Shown here one piece after another: positions 32,891 through 45,945 of a stretch of DNA of 64,000 bases (the first letter of the stretch is position 1; each line of letters starts with the position of its first letter). A model generated the notes under the pieces. It was not told the origin of the DNA. It saw nothing but the letters and a program-made list of their open reading frames with translations, and did no database searches. A program made the translations under genes and the position numbers. The DNA comes from Desmodus rotundus (lineage: Eukaryota > Chordata > Mammalia > Chiroptera > Phyllostomidae): assembly GCF_022682495.2 (NCBI RefSeq), contig NC_071392.1, forward strand, positions 136,224,818-136,288,817, read 5' to 3'.

Positions 32891-35800
32891 CTACCTCTGC
32901 CTGACACTGTTTATTGTTCACTGTGAAATACACAGGTTTTGACTCCCTCCAGGTCTCCACTACTTGCCTGGTACACCATTCTCAGCTTCTGGGAGACATT
33001 ATGCTAAGTTCTTGAGCTGTACTATCCCTGGAAAATTGCCTTTGATTAATGGAGTTTCCTTTTACTGGTGGAAAATGTCTCTCCTAGGGCCACTTATCCC
33101 CACTTATCCCCACTATTCTATGTCTTCCTATTCGCAAAGACTGACTGATGCTTGGCACAGGGCCTGGCTTTCTGACTCAAGAGGCCAACTCTCAGGTGTC
33201 ATGTGTTCTCCAGATTTCCCCATGAATTCCAGTTTTCTATGTGGCCTAACAGCCACCCTGAACTAAGTGGCTTAAAACAAGAACTTTATTGAGCCAAACC
33301 CTTGTCTGCTGTGATGAACAAATAAGTGATGCCAAGAAAGAGAATCAACAGCAGTAAAAAGTCTATATAATTTACATCCATTCCAGGACACCTCAACAAC
33401 AAGTAGCTAGGGGTTGGAAAAGGTAGCTTCTGGGAAGAGGAATTTGGAGGAGTGTCTGAAAGCCTGGAAACAATGTCCAAACTCCCTGAACTTGCCTGTA
33501 TGGCCTTACAGGCATCTTCCCCCAAACAGCTCTCCTAGGGCAGAACACACTGTCAATAGCTGCACTCCTAAAGCAAAGTGCTAGCTAAGGCGTGTGGACA
33601 GGCCTTGGATACGTGGCAAGGGTGTCCCACCTGCATGTGAGCAGGGAAGCTCACAGGGGGGATGGAAAGAGAAGAGGGTAGACCTGGACTGGGGAAGAGG
33701 GAGAAGGAATGGCTTTCCTGGCAATGCTGCCTTCTAGAACAAAACCTCTAGGATTATAAGAATTGTAGGAAATGTGAAATTATATTTGTCAAGGCAGGAG
33801 GACACATATATTTTATTTAATGCTTTACTGATTTGCAACCTTTATTTAAACCTGAGGTCAGTGAGCTGTTGTCTCTGTGATGGCAGGGCATTTGATTTCT
33901 TTGCCAGTACACAGACCAGGCCCCCAGGTGGGGACAAGGAGGTGACTAGAACAGAATCCAGAGGAAAGATTCAACCTCCACACAGGTCCTCAGATATGCT
34001 ACCTAATTCAGGGGAAAGATCCACCCCAGAGAAGCTGTCAATGTCCCTCTTTCTGTCTGGGTCTCCTCTGAGGTTGCTCTGAGAGGTCACTGCTGACTAA
34101 AGAGCAGCACAGCAGAGACCTGGAGAGGATGGGATTACTCTAAGAGTTCTGGGGTGGACAGACTTCAAAGCTGAGGCCATGAAATAACACTGGACTTGGG
34201 GTGGCTGGGGTTGAGTTCTGGATCAAAGCAGGTACAGTTTGGGGGTGCTGTGGTATAAGTCATGGGCATACTGGAGCTGAGGCCAGCAACACTGGGGAGG
34301 GGTTCATGTGGATGCACAATGGGTCTAAGTGAGCTTGGGTGGGCCCTGTACTCTTCAGGGTTTTTCTTCTCACTATAAAAAGGTAACAACTCTGCTTGAG
34401 TGGTCTCTGTGGGCTAGGCTGGAGTGTTCATCTCCCTCATTTTGTACTGAACCAATTTCCCAACTAAGGAAACTTGGGCTCAGAGAATATCATGCCCAAG
34501 GCTAAGGAAGCTGCTCTGACCCTGTGTCTACTCCCTGGGGCCTCCAGAAGGTACCAACTCATGGCCTCACTTGTTTTCGTGGAACAGAGCCAATGGCTAC
34601 CTAGGTGCTTCATCTCTTGAGCAGGAGCTACAAATTATGTTGCAACCTTTGGAGGAGTGATTTGTATGCTAAAAAAGAAAAAAATAAACAAAAGAGCTGG
34701 TTTCATACTTCATTTCTTTAACTTGGGTTTCATTATCTTCCTTAGTAGTCAGGGCATCATGACTTCAGAATTACTTGGGTAATCTTTATAATACAGCTTT
34801 GTTCCAAACCTCAAAGAAGTCATTTGCACATTCCAGATCCATTATTATGGGAAATCTGTAATAAACTGATGCCTGGTATCACTGGGGAGAACCAAGCTAC
34901 AGAAATACCAAGTGTCTTACTCAGATTTAAACAGCCAACCAGGGAGCAAATGAACTGGGTATCCAGAAGGTAAACAGCATGAACCTACTGGTAGTATGCA
35001 TGAGCTCACTCCTCCATGTAAGACATGCAGTACTGTCCCTGTCCTCAACAAGCAACTTTTAGCTGCCGTGCAGTCAACCTGAAATCTCCTACCAAAGCAT
35101 AATCACTGAGGACAGAAACAGTAGCCTGGAGTGAGAGCCTTATCTAAGTTTCAAAAGGTCCAGGTTGTCCCCTGAAAATCCACTGCCACCTAGTGAGTCT
35201 GGTTCCGTGGAGGCCCTTGTGCTGACTCATTAGGGGAGTGAGCCAAACTCTGTGCACTGGATGCACCCACATGTGTTGTCCAGGCTTTTGTCTGATCAAA
35301 GGAGGAAGGTGTGAAAAATTCCTATAAAGTGTAAGGTGATGGTGTCAATATTTACTCTAATGAACTATAATTATCACAATGTTAACTTTTGTACTTCTCT
35401 TTGTGTTCTGTGTCATTTTCATGTCTCTAAGGCCTAGTTCCAGTCTACAGAATTTAAAATAGGCTTGGAAAGTAAGGGACTCATCTAAGACAGAGAAGTA
35501 GGCCCAGGGCTCAGGGGAGGCCCAGTCCTTGATCCCAGGACCCCCTCAGCTGCTCAGTAGGGAAAGGATATGGTGCCCTCAAGTTCCTACTCTCACCTTC
35601 CACTTCTCCGGCTGTCCAAAGCAAGCCATTCTCTCTCAGAGCAGATGGCAGCTGACTCATTTCTTTAAAAATTCTTTGAATTAATTTCTTCTTATTCCTT
35701 AAAATTAAAAAAATGACATCATTTATTTCAAAAAGGGATGAAAGTGAGCATGGGGCTTCTCACATTTTAAATGCTTAAATAAATTATGGAGGTTAAACAC

Positions 35801-36671
35801 CACTAATTAGGTAAGAGGTCCTAAGTGTGTGACTGTTTAAAATGTCATGAAAGAGGAATAGATTTTAAGTCCGGCATTTTTCATTGTACTAGAAGAGCTC
35901 CTTCCAAATTACATTTTGTTAAACTCCAAAATTCACTCAAAAGCTCTACAGGTGTTATACTAATGCCTGTAAGGAGAAAAGCAAGTGTCTCATGTTTGTC
36001 GGCTGTTCTGGATTCTTCCTATGTTCACAGCAAGAACAAGGAGCTGGGAGAATCCTCAGCTAGGGAAAACTTGGTTCTGTGGGATATTTTTACATGAATA
36101 AAATGGGTGGCTTCTGATGGTACCTGTATTAGAATAATCACTTCTTTACTTAGACTGGTGCCCTATTGCTAATGGAGGCATTCATAACAGGGCCACAGTC
36201 TCTCCTGTTCTCCAGCGGTGTGTCATGACCCTGCTCACCCCAGGTTGACCCTTATACCTTCCTTAGGCTGGAAGCATCAAGGTGAAAACACATTTATTTC
36301 ATCATGGTGATTAGGTTCCCACCACCGTGACAGTTGGCTGCCTCTAGGGGCTGCATTCCCAGCTACTAAATAGAACTTCATTGTGACCACAAGGCCACCT
36401 CCTCCCAGGGAGCCTTGTGCCCCAGGTTGAATTTTCTTTTCCTTAAGTTTATATCTGGAAAGTCCTCAGAATTTAGCACTCAATTGATAGTAGGGGAAAC
36501 AGTGTCCATAGAGAGAGGAAAGTTTTTCCAGCAGAGTGGTCAATATCAGTGCTTGGAAGGAAGGGCTGGTGGGAGGGAGGGTGGAGACTGAAGAGGGAGG
36601 ACAGAACTGAAGAAAGGACTTTCCAGACTTCCTCCAGGACTCAAGAGACAGCTTGCTTTTGGACAGCTTGC
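32891..36671. other. Unassigned intergenic DNA
   Basis: No gene is recognised in this 3.8-kb stretch. A weak MIR-like segment may lie near 34430-34510 (CCAACTAAGGAAACTTGGGC). ORFs around 100 codons (33774-34082, 35825-36097) lack domains. Confidence 0.35.
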
Positions 36672-36822
36672 TTTTGCAGTGGGTCTCCAAATTGGGTCTG
36701 GGTGGGGGCTTATTAACAAATTCAGTAAGCCTGCAGCAGGGCCTATGGATTTGCATCTCTGTCACTTTCCCTAGTGATGCTGCTGCCACTGGCCTGGGAG
36801 CCACACTCAGAGATCCAGTGGT
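36672..36822 (-). mobile_element. MER5-type DNA transposon remnant
   Basis: 'GCAGTGGGTCTCCAAATTGG', 'GGATTTGCATCTCTGTCAC' and 'GTGATGCTGCTGCCACTGGC' are in MER5 reverse-complement order. Non-coding. Confidence 0.7.
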
Positions 36823-37404
36823 TTAGTTTAATGCTTTTAGCTAACACACTCCATAGCAAGAACTTCAATGTTTCCATTTGACTGATTGAAGGTGCACTTG
36901 CCAGTACAAGCAATGGGAAAAAACAGTTTCAGTCACCACAACCCAAGTCTTCCTCCTCGTCTCACACAAGTCCCCTCACTGGTTACTGCATCATCATCCT
37001 CTTCCCTGTCTGTCTCCTTCTTTTGGCCCCACCCTCCGGAATCAAACTTGTTAAATTTGACTGCAGATCTGTTCCCCAAATCTGGCCCTTGAGTATGGTT
37101 TTTTTCTATTCACTACTTCAATTCAGGCTATCTACCTGGACTATTCAGGAGCCACTTTAATCCCATTCTCAGACCTTCTCCTATTTCTCTCTTTCCCCTC
37201 CTGCCCACCCCACTGTAATGGTTTTCTGAAACACACATGGCGTCTTTGTTGCTTTAAGAGCTTTCATCACTGTTATGGCTAAGGGGAAAAGCCCCAGAGT
37301 CCAGCATGTGCCCTATAAGGGCTTCTTGGTCTGTAACTCCTCATAGTATAGCAACAGCAAAACCCTTCTCTGTCCTGAGCAAGGCCCCTTGTTTGCTTGA
37401 AAGT
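36823..37404. other. Unassigned DNA
   Basis: C/T-rich intergenic sequence. Nothing recognised. Confidence 0.4.
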
Positions 37405-37927
37405 ATAATAGCCCCCCTTTATCGCACTTTATTTGTAGTTTTCAGTACCCTTGGTCAACTGTGCTCCAGAATATTAAATAGAAAATTCCAGATATAAACC
37501 TCATAAGTTTTAAATAGTGCATCATGCTGAGTAGTGTGATGAAATCTCACACCATCTTGCTCCATCCCTTTGTCTACTGTTTCCACACTGTAGATGTTCC
37601 CCACCATAGAAACTCAGAAGCCTGCTCAATGATCAGATCAACTGTCATGGTATCTCTGTGCTTGCATTCAAGTTACCCTTATTTTATTTAATAATGGTGC
37701 CAAAGCCATTCACATAACTTTTATTACACAATATTGTCATAATTGTTCTATTTTATCATTAGCTGTTATTATTCTCTTACTGTGCCTAATTTATAAATTA
37801 AACTTTATTATACGTATGTATGTATAGGAAAAAACATACAATATGTAGGGTTTAATACTATCCCAGATATCATGCATCCACTGGGGGTCTTGGAATTTAT
37901 TCCCCATGAATAAGGGGGAACTACTGA
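37405..37927 (+). mobile_element. Tigger-type (pogo/Tc1-mariner) transposon remnant, internally deleted
   Basis: Terminal inverted repeats are visible: TAATAGCCCCCCTTTATC at the left and GGGGGAACTACTGAA at the right. Internal text follows Tigger ('AATATTAAATAGAAAATTCC', 'GTGATGAAATCTCAC', 'GATCAGATCAACTGTCATGG'). At about 37696 'AATGGTGCCAAAGCC' corresponds to the first codons of the transposase, but most of the gene is missing. This is a non-autonomous fossil. Confidence 0.85.
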
Positions 37928-38631
37928 ACTCTTGCTTCTCCATCTAGAAAATGTGCCCATCAGGGTCTGAGTCAGTTGCTGTGGGATGAAAGTGTAGGGG
38001 CTTATGACACAGTGCCAGCTGAGAGGAGAGCTGGCTCTGACATCCCGTCTCAGCCAGGTGGGGAACTTGCCCTTCAGGCAGTATCCAGCCTAACCATCTA
38101 AAAGGAGGGAAGTACCAGGGTTGCCAGTATTAAAATTTGGTAACCATGTGGGTGGGCAGAATAAAGGTTGATCAGTATCCCAGGTCACATTGCCATCGGC
38201 TCCAAGGGATGATCCAGGGATCTGTGCTGGCTACACTGAGGGAGGGAATGACTCTGCCTTACCCCATCTCCTGGGCACAGCTCAGATCCTATTCATTCCA
38301 GCAGAAATATGTATTCTTCTGGCCACACAGGTGCCCTGCCACTAGATCTGGAGATTTGAAATCTCTCAAAGGGGCTAACCCCACCCCACTTCCCTCCTCC
38401 CTCCCACTAAAGCCATGAACTTGCAGCCTGTACTTTAAGTTAGGTTCAAGATAAAGTAGTTTATTTTGGAGATGAATAAACAATGTCAAGGGAGGGGAGG
38501 CAGCAAGGAAAGTAGTCAATGAGGGCATATTGATAAGCCACTTATTCTGATGTCATCTAGAGCTTAACCCACGGGAAAAGCCTAGGAAAAGCATACATTC
38601 CTCCACGCTTCCAAAGTCTCCCACCAGAGGG
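37928..38631. other. Unassigned DNA
   Basis: No gene or named repeat is seen between the Tigger remnant and the MLT1 LTR. Confidence 0.4.
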
Positions 38632-39073
38632 TGTTATGGGGTGAATTGTGTTCCCCCAAAACACGTGGTGAATTCCTTACCTTTGGGATCCGTGAATGCG
38701 TGACCTTCAATGGAAATGGGATCTTTGCAAGTATAATTGAGTTACAATGAGGTAATTAGGGTGGGCCCTTATGTAATATAACTGGTGTCTTTATAGAAAG
38801 ATAAGAGAAACAAAAAGATGCACACATAGAATGAAAATGCCACATGAAGATGAAGACAGAGATGGGAGTGGTATTGCCACAGGGCAAGGAGTATCTGGGG
38901 TTGCAGAAAGCTGGGAGAGACAAATGATCCTCCAATAGGACTTTAGAAAAGCCTCCCACTGCACACACTTTGACTTCAGACTTCCAGCCTCCAGAACTTT
39001 GAGGGAATAAATTTCTGTTGCTTTATGCTTCTGTGTGTGGTACTTTGTTACAGTAATTCCAATAAACTAATGA
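38632..39073 (+). mobile_element. MLT1-type MaLR solo LTR
   Basis: Starts TGTTATGGGGTGAATTGTGT. It has 'GGTAATTAGGGTGGGCCCTT', 'CTTCCAGCCTCCAGAAC' and AATAAA (39006), and ends with 'CTTTGTTACAGTAATTCC' and an ACTAATGA-type terminus. These are hallmarks of ERVL-MaLR LTRs. It is ancient, and no internal sequence follows. Confidence 0.9.
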
Positions 39074-40707
39074 AAGGGTGTACAGGTTTAACTATTTATC
39101 CACCACTCATCTTTGTACTCTCAAAGTTGGAGCTCAGTACATGTTTTATTGTTTCCATTTCAGAGGAACAAAATCCCAGAGCCGTACTGTAAAACTCAGG
39201 GCCCTACAGTTGATCAGGCCCAGAGGCCTAGGTCAGGGGAGGTGGGGCAGATGCTTGCTCCCAACTAATCACTGTCACAGGCTGTATCCCATGGGAGAGA
39301 AGAGGTACTTTTCCTTGTGTGTGGTGCTGCTAGTATCATGTGCTGCCTGGATACCTGGAAAGAACTTCTCTTTCTTATTCACCCTGGAAGCCAACTCCCT
39401 CTGCTCTGTCCTCCCTTGGTGAGGACAAGTAGCAGATACCCAGCTCTGCCTTAACAGTTTGTCCTTCCTGAAGATGGCATGCCACCACTGAGGGCCAGCT
39501 ATCCCTGCCTCAGTGGAACCTGAACTGTCCAAGGGGGAACAAATGAGGTGCCTGCATTGAGATAGAGGGCACCAGAGAAGGACTAATCTCCCAGGCTACC
39601 TGCACTGGAGTGGAAAAGTTTTCACTAAGATCTCAGTTATCTTAATTTTTATATTTTTCCTTCCCATTCAAATCATAAAATTTTCTCTCTTATCTTTTAG
39701 GGCATTCCAATTCAAAGTCCCGTATTAAAATATTTCTTTCTAGAGAGTAAAACTCATCATCTCTCTTCCTCCTAATTCCTCAGAAGTCATTTATGAAGGA
39801 CACTCGTGTTTGCTGGTTTACTTGTCCCTGAGCTGCATCTGGGAGACATTGGGTTTCTTCTATATTCTCACCCTTTCTCCTATGTTTTCTTTCTTATTTC
39901 ATAATTCCTTTGTTTCTTATTTTGATCTTAGATAAACATTTGCACAACCATCAGTGCTTGTGTTATGGAACTCAAAGGGTTCACCAATTGGGGTACTCTA
40001 TTCAAAACTGAGACATGCTTGTCACAAGATAGTTTTTGAAGGGAGGCTTAGCCATTGATTATATACACTCTTTTTTCAATTACACATTGATTTCAGTTTA
40101 CCACTTGCTGGGTTGGGTTCCTGTGAAGCTCAATCTCTTTACAGCTGATCTGAAAATTCTGTGCCACATTTTAACATTTAGTAAGAGTAGATTTAGTAAG
40201 AATGGCCCATACCCTGAGACTCTTGTCCTATCTAACACTTGTAACACCCACCAGACTTCCACCAGAAAAGCATCGTGTGTAATTATAAAGTACCTGGTCA
40301 GGGTCCCTGTGTGGAAAAGCCTGTCACACACACACACACACACACCCCTACTGTGACCTGACAATGATCACCCTCCCATCCTATGCTCCCTCTTCTTCAC
40401 CTGCAAGTGGGGATAAAAATTGTACCCATCTTGTTCTGAGGATTGAATGAATGTCAGAGTGTCAGGAATTCAGAACAGCATCTGGCTACTGTACCATCAA
40501 ATAAATAACATCTGTAAGGGTTAGATAAATAATTAGGCATAGCCAGTGTTACACATACATTTACTCACATGTAAATATGTGCAGGTGAGGGGTGAAGTAC
40601 TAGGGAGGTACAAACACTAACTACATAAATCTTTGAACATTCATACCCAACATTACCTATTTTTCATTTTGTCTTGTATTTTATTCCTGTCTCAATAAAT
40701 GTTTGTT
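39074..40707. other. Unassigned DNA with short CA repeat
   Basis: No gene recognised. A CA dinucleotide run of about 22 bp lies at 40325-40346. ORFs of 88-114 codons (39078-39422, 40036-40356) have no domain signal. Confidence 0.4.
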
Positions 40708-40728
40708 AAAAATTAACTTAGTAAATTT

Positions 40729-42715
40729 GGGACTTCAGGCCAAGATGGAGGCATAGGTAGACACACTGTGCCTCCTCACACAACCAAAAGAAGGACAACA
40801 GTTTAAAAGCAAAAAACAACCAGAACTAACAGAAAATTGAACTGTATGGAAGTCCAACAACCAAGGAGTTAAAGAGGAAACATTCATCCATACCAGTAAG
40901 AGGAGCAGAGACAGGCAGCTGGGAGGAGAGGACTCATGGCAAGGTGGCGGCTGGCAGGCCCAGTGAGGTGGCACATTGTGGAGCAGGAAAGGAAAGGCTA
41001 CAGCTGGCTGGCAAGGCAGCAGCTGGCAGACCCGGCGAGGTGGCGGCTGGTGGAGCAGGCGGTCCCACATTCACATGTGGATAAACTGGGAGGAACCACT
41101 GGGGAATGAGACAGACCACCCAACCCAGGGATCCAGCATGGGGAAATAAAGCCTCAAACCACTGATTGAAAACACCTGTGGGGGTTGAGGCAGCAGTGGA
41201 ATAAACTCCCAGACTCACAGGAGAGTTCATTGGAGAGACCCACAGAGTCCTAGAACATACACAAAACTACCCACCTGGGAATCAGCACCAGAAGGGCCCA
41301 ATTTGTTTGTGGGTAGCAGGGGAAGTGACTGAAATCTGGCAGAGCAAAGCAAGTGCCATTGTTCCCTCTTGGATCCCTTCCCCACATACAGCATCACAAT
41401 GAAGCAACATGGGTTACCTGGCCCTGGTGAGCACCTAAGGCTCCTCCCATTACTATGTAACAGGCTTGCTGAGACAAAAAAAAAATGAAAGAACAGATCA
41501 AAGCTCCAGAAAAAATGCAACTAAGCAACAAAGAGATAGCCAGCCTATCAGATGCACAGTTCAAAACACTGGTAATCAGGATGCTCACAGAATTGGTTGA
41601 ATTTGGTCACAAATTAGATGAAAAACTGAAGGCTATGCTAAGTGAAATAAAGGAAAAGGTACAGGGAACCAATAGTGATGGGAAGGAAACTGGAACTCAG
41701 ACCAACAGTGTGGACCAGAAGGAAGAAAGAAACATCCAACCAGAAAAGAAGAAGAAACAAAAATGCAAAAAAATAAGGACAGGCTTAGGAACCTCCAGGA
41801 CATCTTTAAATATTCCAACATCTGAATTATAGGGGTACCAGAAGGAGAAGAGGAAGAACAAAAAATTGAAAACTTATTTGAACAAATAATGAAGGAGAAC
41901 TTCCCTCATCTGGCAAAGGAAATAGGCTTCCAGGAAGTTCAGGAAGTCCAGAGAGTCCTAAAGAAGCTGGACCCAAGGAGGAACACACCCAGGCACATCA
42001 TGATTACATTACCCAAGATGAAACAGAAGGAGACAATCTTAGAAGCAGCAAGAGAAAAGGACACAGTTACCTACAAAGGACTTCCCATAAGACTGTCAGC
42101 TGATTTCTCCAAAGAGACCTTACAGGCAAGAAGGGGCTGGAAAGAAGTATTCCAAGTCATGAAAGGCAAGAGCCTACATCCAAGATCACTCTATCCAGCA
42201 AAGCTTTCATTTAGAATGGAAGGGCAGATAAAGTGCTTCTCAGACAAGGTCAAGTTAAAGGAGTTCATCATCAACAAGCCCTTATTATATGAAATGTTAA
42301 AGGGATTTATCTAAGAAAAAGAAAATCAAAAATATGAACAGTAAAATGACAGCAAACTCACGGTTATTAACAACCACACCAAAAACAAAAACAAAAGGAA
42401 ACTAAGCAAACAACTAGAACAGGAACAGTACCACAGAAATGGAGATCACATGGAGGGTTATCAACAGGGGAGTGGGAGGGGGAGAGAGGGGGGAAAGGTA
42501 TGGAGAATAAGTAGCATAAATGGTAGGTAGAAAATAGACAGGGGGAGGGTAAGAATAGTATAGGAAATGTAGAAGCCAAAGAACTTACATGTATGACCCA
42601 TGGGCATGAACTAATGGGGGGGAATGTGTGTGAGAGGGGGGTGTGCAGGGTGGAGGGTAATAAAGGGGGTAAATGGGACAACTGTAATAGCGAAATCAAT
42701 AAAAGATATTATTTT
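40729..42715 (+). mobile_element. HAL1 (half-L1) retrotransposon, complete with 21-bp TSD
   Basis: A self-contained unit: a 5' UTR starting 'GGGACTTCAGGCCAAGATGG', one ORF1-type frame (41485-42314), a G-rich 3' UTR (42450-42680) and the end 'AATCAATAAAAG'. It has no ORF2, which is the definition of HAL1. Flanks at 40708-40728 and 42716-42736 (AAAAATTAACTTAGTAAATTT, one mismatch) are a TSD, showing that the ~2-kb unit moved as a whole by target-primed reverse transcription. HAL1 must borrow L1 ORF2p in trans (inferred). Confidence 0.9.
41485..42314 (+). pseudogene. HAL1 ORF1 (L1 ORF1p-like RNA-binding protein), one frameshift and one stop
   Basis: N-terminal part: [20 protein letters not shown], then a short helical region and a lysine-rich segment. 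A frame change occurs near 41780-41800. The second frame carries a stop near 41822, then GVPEGEEEEQKIENLFEQIM (RRM-like) and the C-terminal domain with RHIMITLPK, LPIRLSADFSKETLQARRGW and LYPAKLSF, ending at LLYEMLKGFI. The order matches L1 ORF1p: coiled coil, RRM, C-terminal domain. Only two lesions separate it from an open frame of ~275 codons. Confidence 0.88.
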
Positions 42716-42736
42716 AAAAATTAACCTAGTAAATTT

Positions 42737-43920
42737 TTAAGAGCTTATTGACTTTATTTAGCAATTCATGAATTTGGCAGCTTTCTAATGGATAGAAATG
42801 GGCTCCAAGGAGCTATACAAAATGAGGGATTTTATAGGCAGAAGGAGTGGAAACAAGGGAGTCATACTAGGTAAAAAGGCTATTTGGTTATTTATTACAA
42901 GGTCACTTTCCTTTAGGGTACAGCTGAGGTCCATAAGCCTAACTAGTGCTGATCAGGCAATTCCTGATTGACTGGTTTAAGATTCCATTTCTGAGAGCCT
43001 AAACTTAGTTAAGTCTTAGTTTGTTGATGTGGTGCTTAGCATAAGAGATTCCACTGTGGGCCTGTTCTGTTTTTAACAAGTTCGTAAACTTACATGACTA
43101 AACCAGACCCTTGGAGATAGAGCCTCCTCACAGGAACCTCCTGCTCAACAGGGGCTGGGGGAGACTGAGCAAGGTCCAGTCAGGGTCCTAGGGGCTAATG
43201 TGAGGTACTAATGGATTTTATTGCTCCGTTGCCCACCTATTAACTCTGGGACATCAAAGAAGTTACTTCATTTTTCTCTTCCTCTAGTATTCTCGGCTTT
43301 AAAATGGGGTTCCTAATATTTCATAACTGTGAAAATGAAGTGAGAAATTTGGAACTAGCAAACAACCCATTTTTCGCTCCTGGGCCTAAATATCAGGTCA
43401 GGATACCATCAGATACGGCAGGATCTGTGCAGTCATGAAGCATCACTGCCCTTTCCCTTAATCACCTGACTGACTCCACATGTCAGACTGCTTCTGCTCC
43501 CTTCACACCCCTTCCTCTTCCCAGCCATGCCCTGTACCTCTCTGCTCTCCCTCCCACCATGAGGGCAGAGCTGTGCCTGGGGTATGGCAGAGCAGGCACT
43601 GGAGAAAATCTTTACACACAGTCATCAGGCCACCCTTGGGAGCCCTGCACCCCCAACCTCTCCCCAGCAGCCTCTGCCCCTCTTCCCAGAAGATACTTGC
43701 TGAGGGCTTCAGTCAGGGAGAAGGGGCTTCTCCCTCCCAGGAGTGCACACCTACTGGTCCTATCATTTCTCCTGCAAGCAGTTTAACAAGTCTTTCCCCA
43801 GAAGAATTATTCTAATAGCACATAGATACACACAGTACCTGTTTTAAATCTCCTGTTAATTCACCTTTGTTTCTGGAACTCCCTAAGGCATAAATTTGAG
43901 TCCATATCCTGTTTGGTTAG
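42737..43920. other. Unassigned DNA, part probably an old LTR
   Basis: 42737-43140 contains 'GCAATTCATGAATTTGGCAG', 'GGGCTCCAAGGAGCTATAC' and 'GATTTTATAGGCAGAAGG', which I associate with an ancient ERVL-type LTR in reverse orientation. I am not sure of the family or ends. The rest is C/T-rich with short ORFs and no recognisable gene. Confidence 0.4.
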
Positions 43921-44192
43921 TGCTATCAACTGAATGTTTGGGAGGATTTGGTCATGAGGATGGAGCCCTCATGAATGGGATTTTCATCCCCTTATAAAAA
44001 AAAGGCTCACTGAGGTCCCTCAACTATTCCACCAAGTGAAGAGGCAGCAAAAACATGAATCAGGAAGCAGGCCCTCAGCAGACACCAAATCTGAATTTCC
44101 CAGCCTCAAGAACTATGAGAAATATGTTTCTGTTGCTCATAAGTCCCCCAGTCTATGGTAGTTTGTTGTAGCAGCTTGAATAAACTAAAACA
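43921..44192 (+). mobile_element. MLT1-type MaLR LTR, internally shortened
   Basis: 'TGGTCATGAGGATGGAGCCC', 'CCCAGCCTCAAGAACTATGA', 'TTTGTTGTAGCAGCTTGAAT' and 'AACTAAAACA' are the MLT1 signature. About 270 bp remain, with a deletion in the 5' part. Confidence 0.85.
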
Positions 44193-44824
44193 CTTAGCTC
44201 CTTCCTCACCAGGACAGTGGAAGTGATGCTGGCTGGCCTGTGGAACGTGTTTCTGGACATGGTCACAACAGCATGTTCTTGGGGAAGAGGGCAGAGCATG
44301 AAAGGACACACCAGAACAAAGGTGCATAGGCTCACTTTTGTGTACTAACATTTTACACAGGCTCACTTTGAGGAGAATGACCTTATGGGATAGATGAATA
44401 TGGCCTGGGATGGCTACACTCATAGGCTAAGTGTGGGACTTCTCTACTCTCCACAACAGTGTCTGGAGGTCTATTGTCCCAGGCAGTACCCTTCTGGACC
44501 AGCGCTACCTCTGTGACCAGCTTTGTGACAGTTGCCCTCCTCACTCCTTGAAACAGTTACAACTTCTACCAGTTATTTCCTGTGTTAGGAAGGAGCCAAG
44601 AATCTTCTTAAGATGCCCATTTTCTTTTCTTGAAATAATATTATAACAATAATATTCACAGATCCATACAATTCTACTGACTCTAGATACCTGGGAAGAG
44701 GAGCCCTCATTTTGTCTTCAAGAACTATCTTCAAAAAGGAGTGTAGTTACTTTGCAAGTCTAGCTTAAATAAAAGGATAGTCTAATAAAACCAATAGTAG
44801 CCTCCTGTGCATACACTAATCCAT
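44193..44824. other. Unassigned DNA
   Basis: No gene or repeat that I can name. Confidence 0.4.
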
Positions 44825-45175
44825 TTGGATCTCACATCTTTTATGGGTACTCATTGTTTCCTCCACAGAAGACATTATTTTATAGAATTTGCACAATTTA
44901 CCTCTTCACTCACTTGTGTCTCTACTCAACAGTCATCTTATCAGAATGCTTTCCTTTCCTACCTCTCTAAAATAACTCTCCTCTTCCCACAATTCCCAAG
45001 ATTCTTTTCTCTTATCCTCACCTGACCTATTGCACTTCAGTGATTTATTTATTATTTCTCCAATTAGCATTTTGTCTCCAAGATGTAAGCTTCACCTGTG
45101 TGGTCACATCCTACAACAGCACCTAGACCAGCGTGGTCACATGGGGTATGCTCAATGAATAGTTATTGGGTGAAT
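44825..45175 (+). mobile_element. L2 LINE 3' end
   Basis: The C/T-rich body, 'TTTATTTATTATTTCTCC', 'AAGATGTAAGCTTCACCTG', 'AGCACCTAGACCAG' and 'GCTCAATGAATAGTTATTGG' match the order of the L2 3' end. It is ancient and non-coding and is followed directly by a MIR. Confidence 0.75.
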
Positions 45176-45298
45176 GGATCCCCATATTACAAATGAGAAA
45201 ACTGAGGCACAGGGATGTCACCTAACTTGCAAAGGGCCATGCAACAGAACTAGGATGTGAATGTTGATAGGCGTCCAGAGCCCACACTCTTAACCATG
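45176..45298 (+). repeat. MIR SINE core
   Basis: 'CCATATTACAAATGAGAAAA', 'CTGAGGCACAGGGATGTCAC' and 'AGAGCCCACACTCTTAACCA' are diagnostic of the MIR core and 3' end. Confidence 0.9.
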
Positions 45299-45945
45299 TA
45301 TTGGTATCAGTCCTCATGGGCTCTTGGCTTGTGGTAACAGTCACTGAGTATGGATATGATTGGATTTGTGTGTCAGCTGAAGTATTTTCATGCTCTACTT
45401 CATATCCTCTCAGCCCCCATTCCCCTCCAGAGAAGCCTCAGGAAGCTGTGATGAGTGTCTCATGTGTGCTGACCACTCCTGTATCCATGCTTGTGTGTCT
45501 TTGCTTCTCTACCTAAAGGTTCTTTCATGCACAGTGGAACCCCTGGGTGCATGTGCAAACCTGGATTTTATACCTCAAAGGACAACCTTCAGTTGATGAG
45601 AAATAGGAGTACTTGGATACAAAAGTTGGGCCAGTCTGCCCAACTTTTGGGGACAATTCTGAGGTGCCTTCTACACAGACCTCAGCAGCCCCCAGCAGGA
45701 TTGAGCACCACCTGCCCAAAGCAGTAATAGTTTTATCCATACCACCTTCCCTTTCTTACCTTCCCCATCCTTCCCTTAAGCTCCCTGAAATCCCCTCCCC
45801 ATAAGCCATCTGCACATATACATCCTGCCATCTGCTTTTGGGGGATTTTCAAATGAAGGCATTTATCCATATAAAACAAAATCTGGTTATATTAGAATTA
45901 TTAATGTCAATTCCATAGATGGTTTGCATTAAAATAACCAATTAC
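45299..45945. other. Unassigned DNA
   Basis: No gene recognised. Overlapping ORFs of 60-78 codons on both strands (45301-45804) have no domain. Confidence 0.4.

Noticed and set aside
32590..32926. His/Thr-rich and Cys/Val-rich ORFs on both strands
   Set aside because: Products of the GT-rich simple repeat; periodic low-complexity text.
33774..36097. ORFs of 90-102 codons as possible host exons
   Set aside because: No domain, codon periodicity or splice context that I could support.
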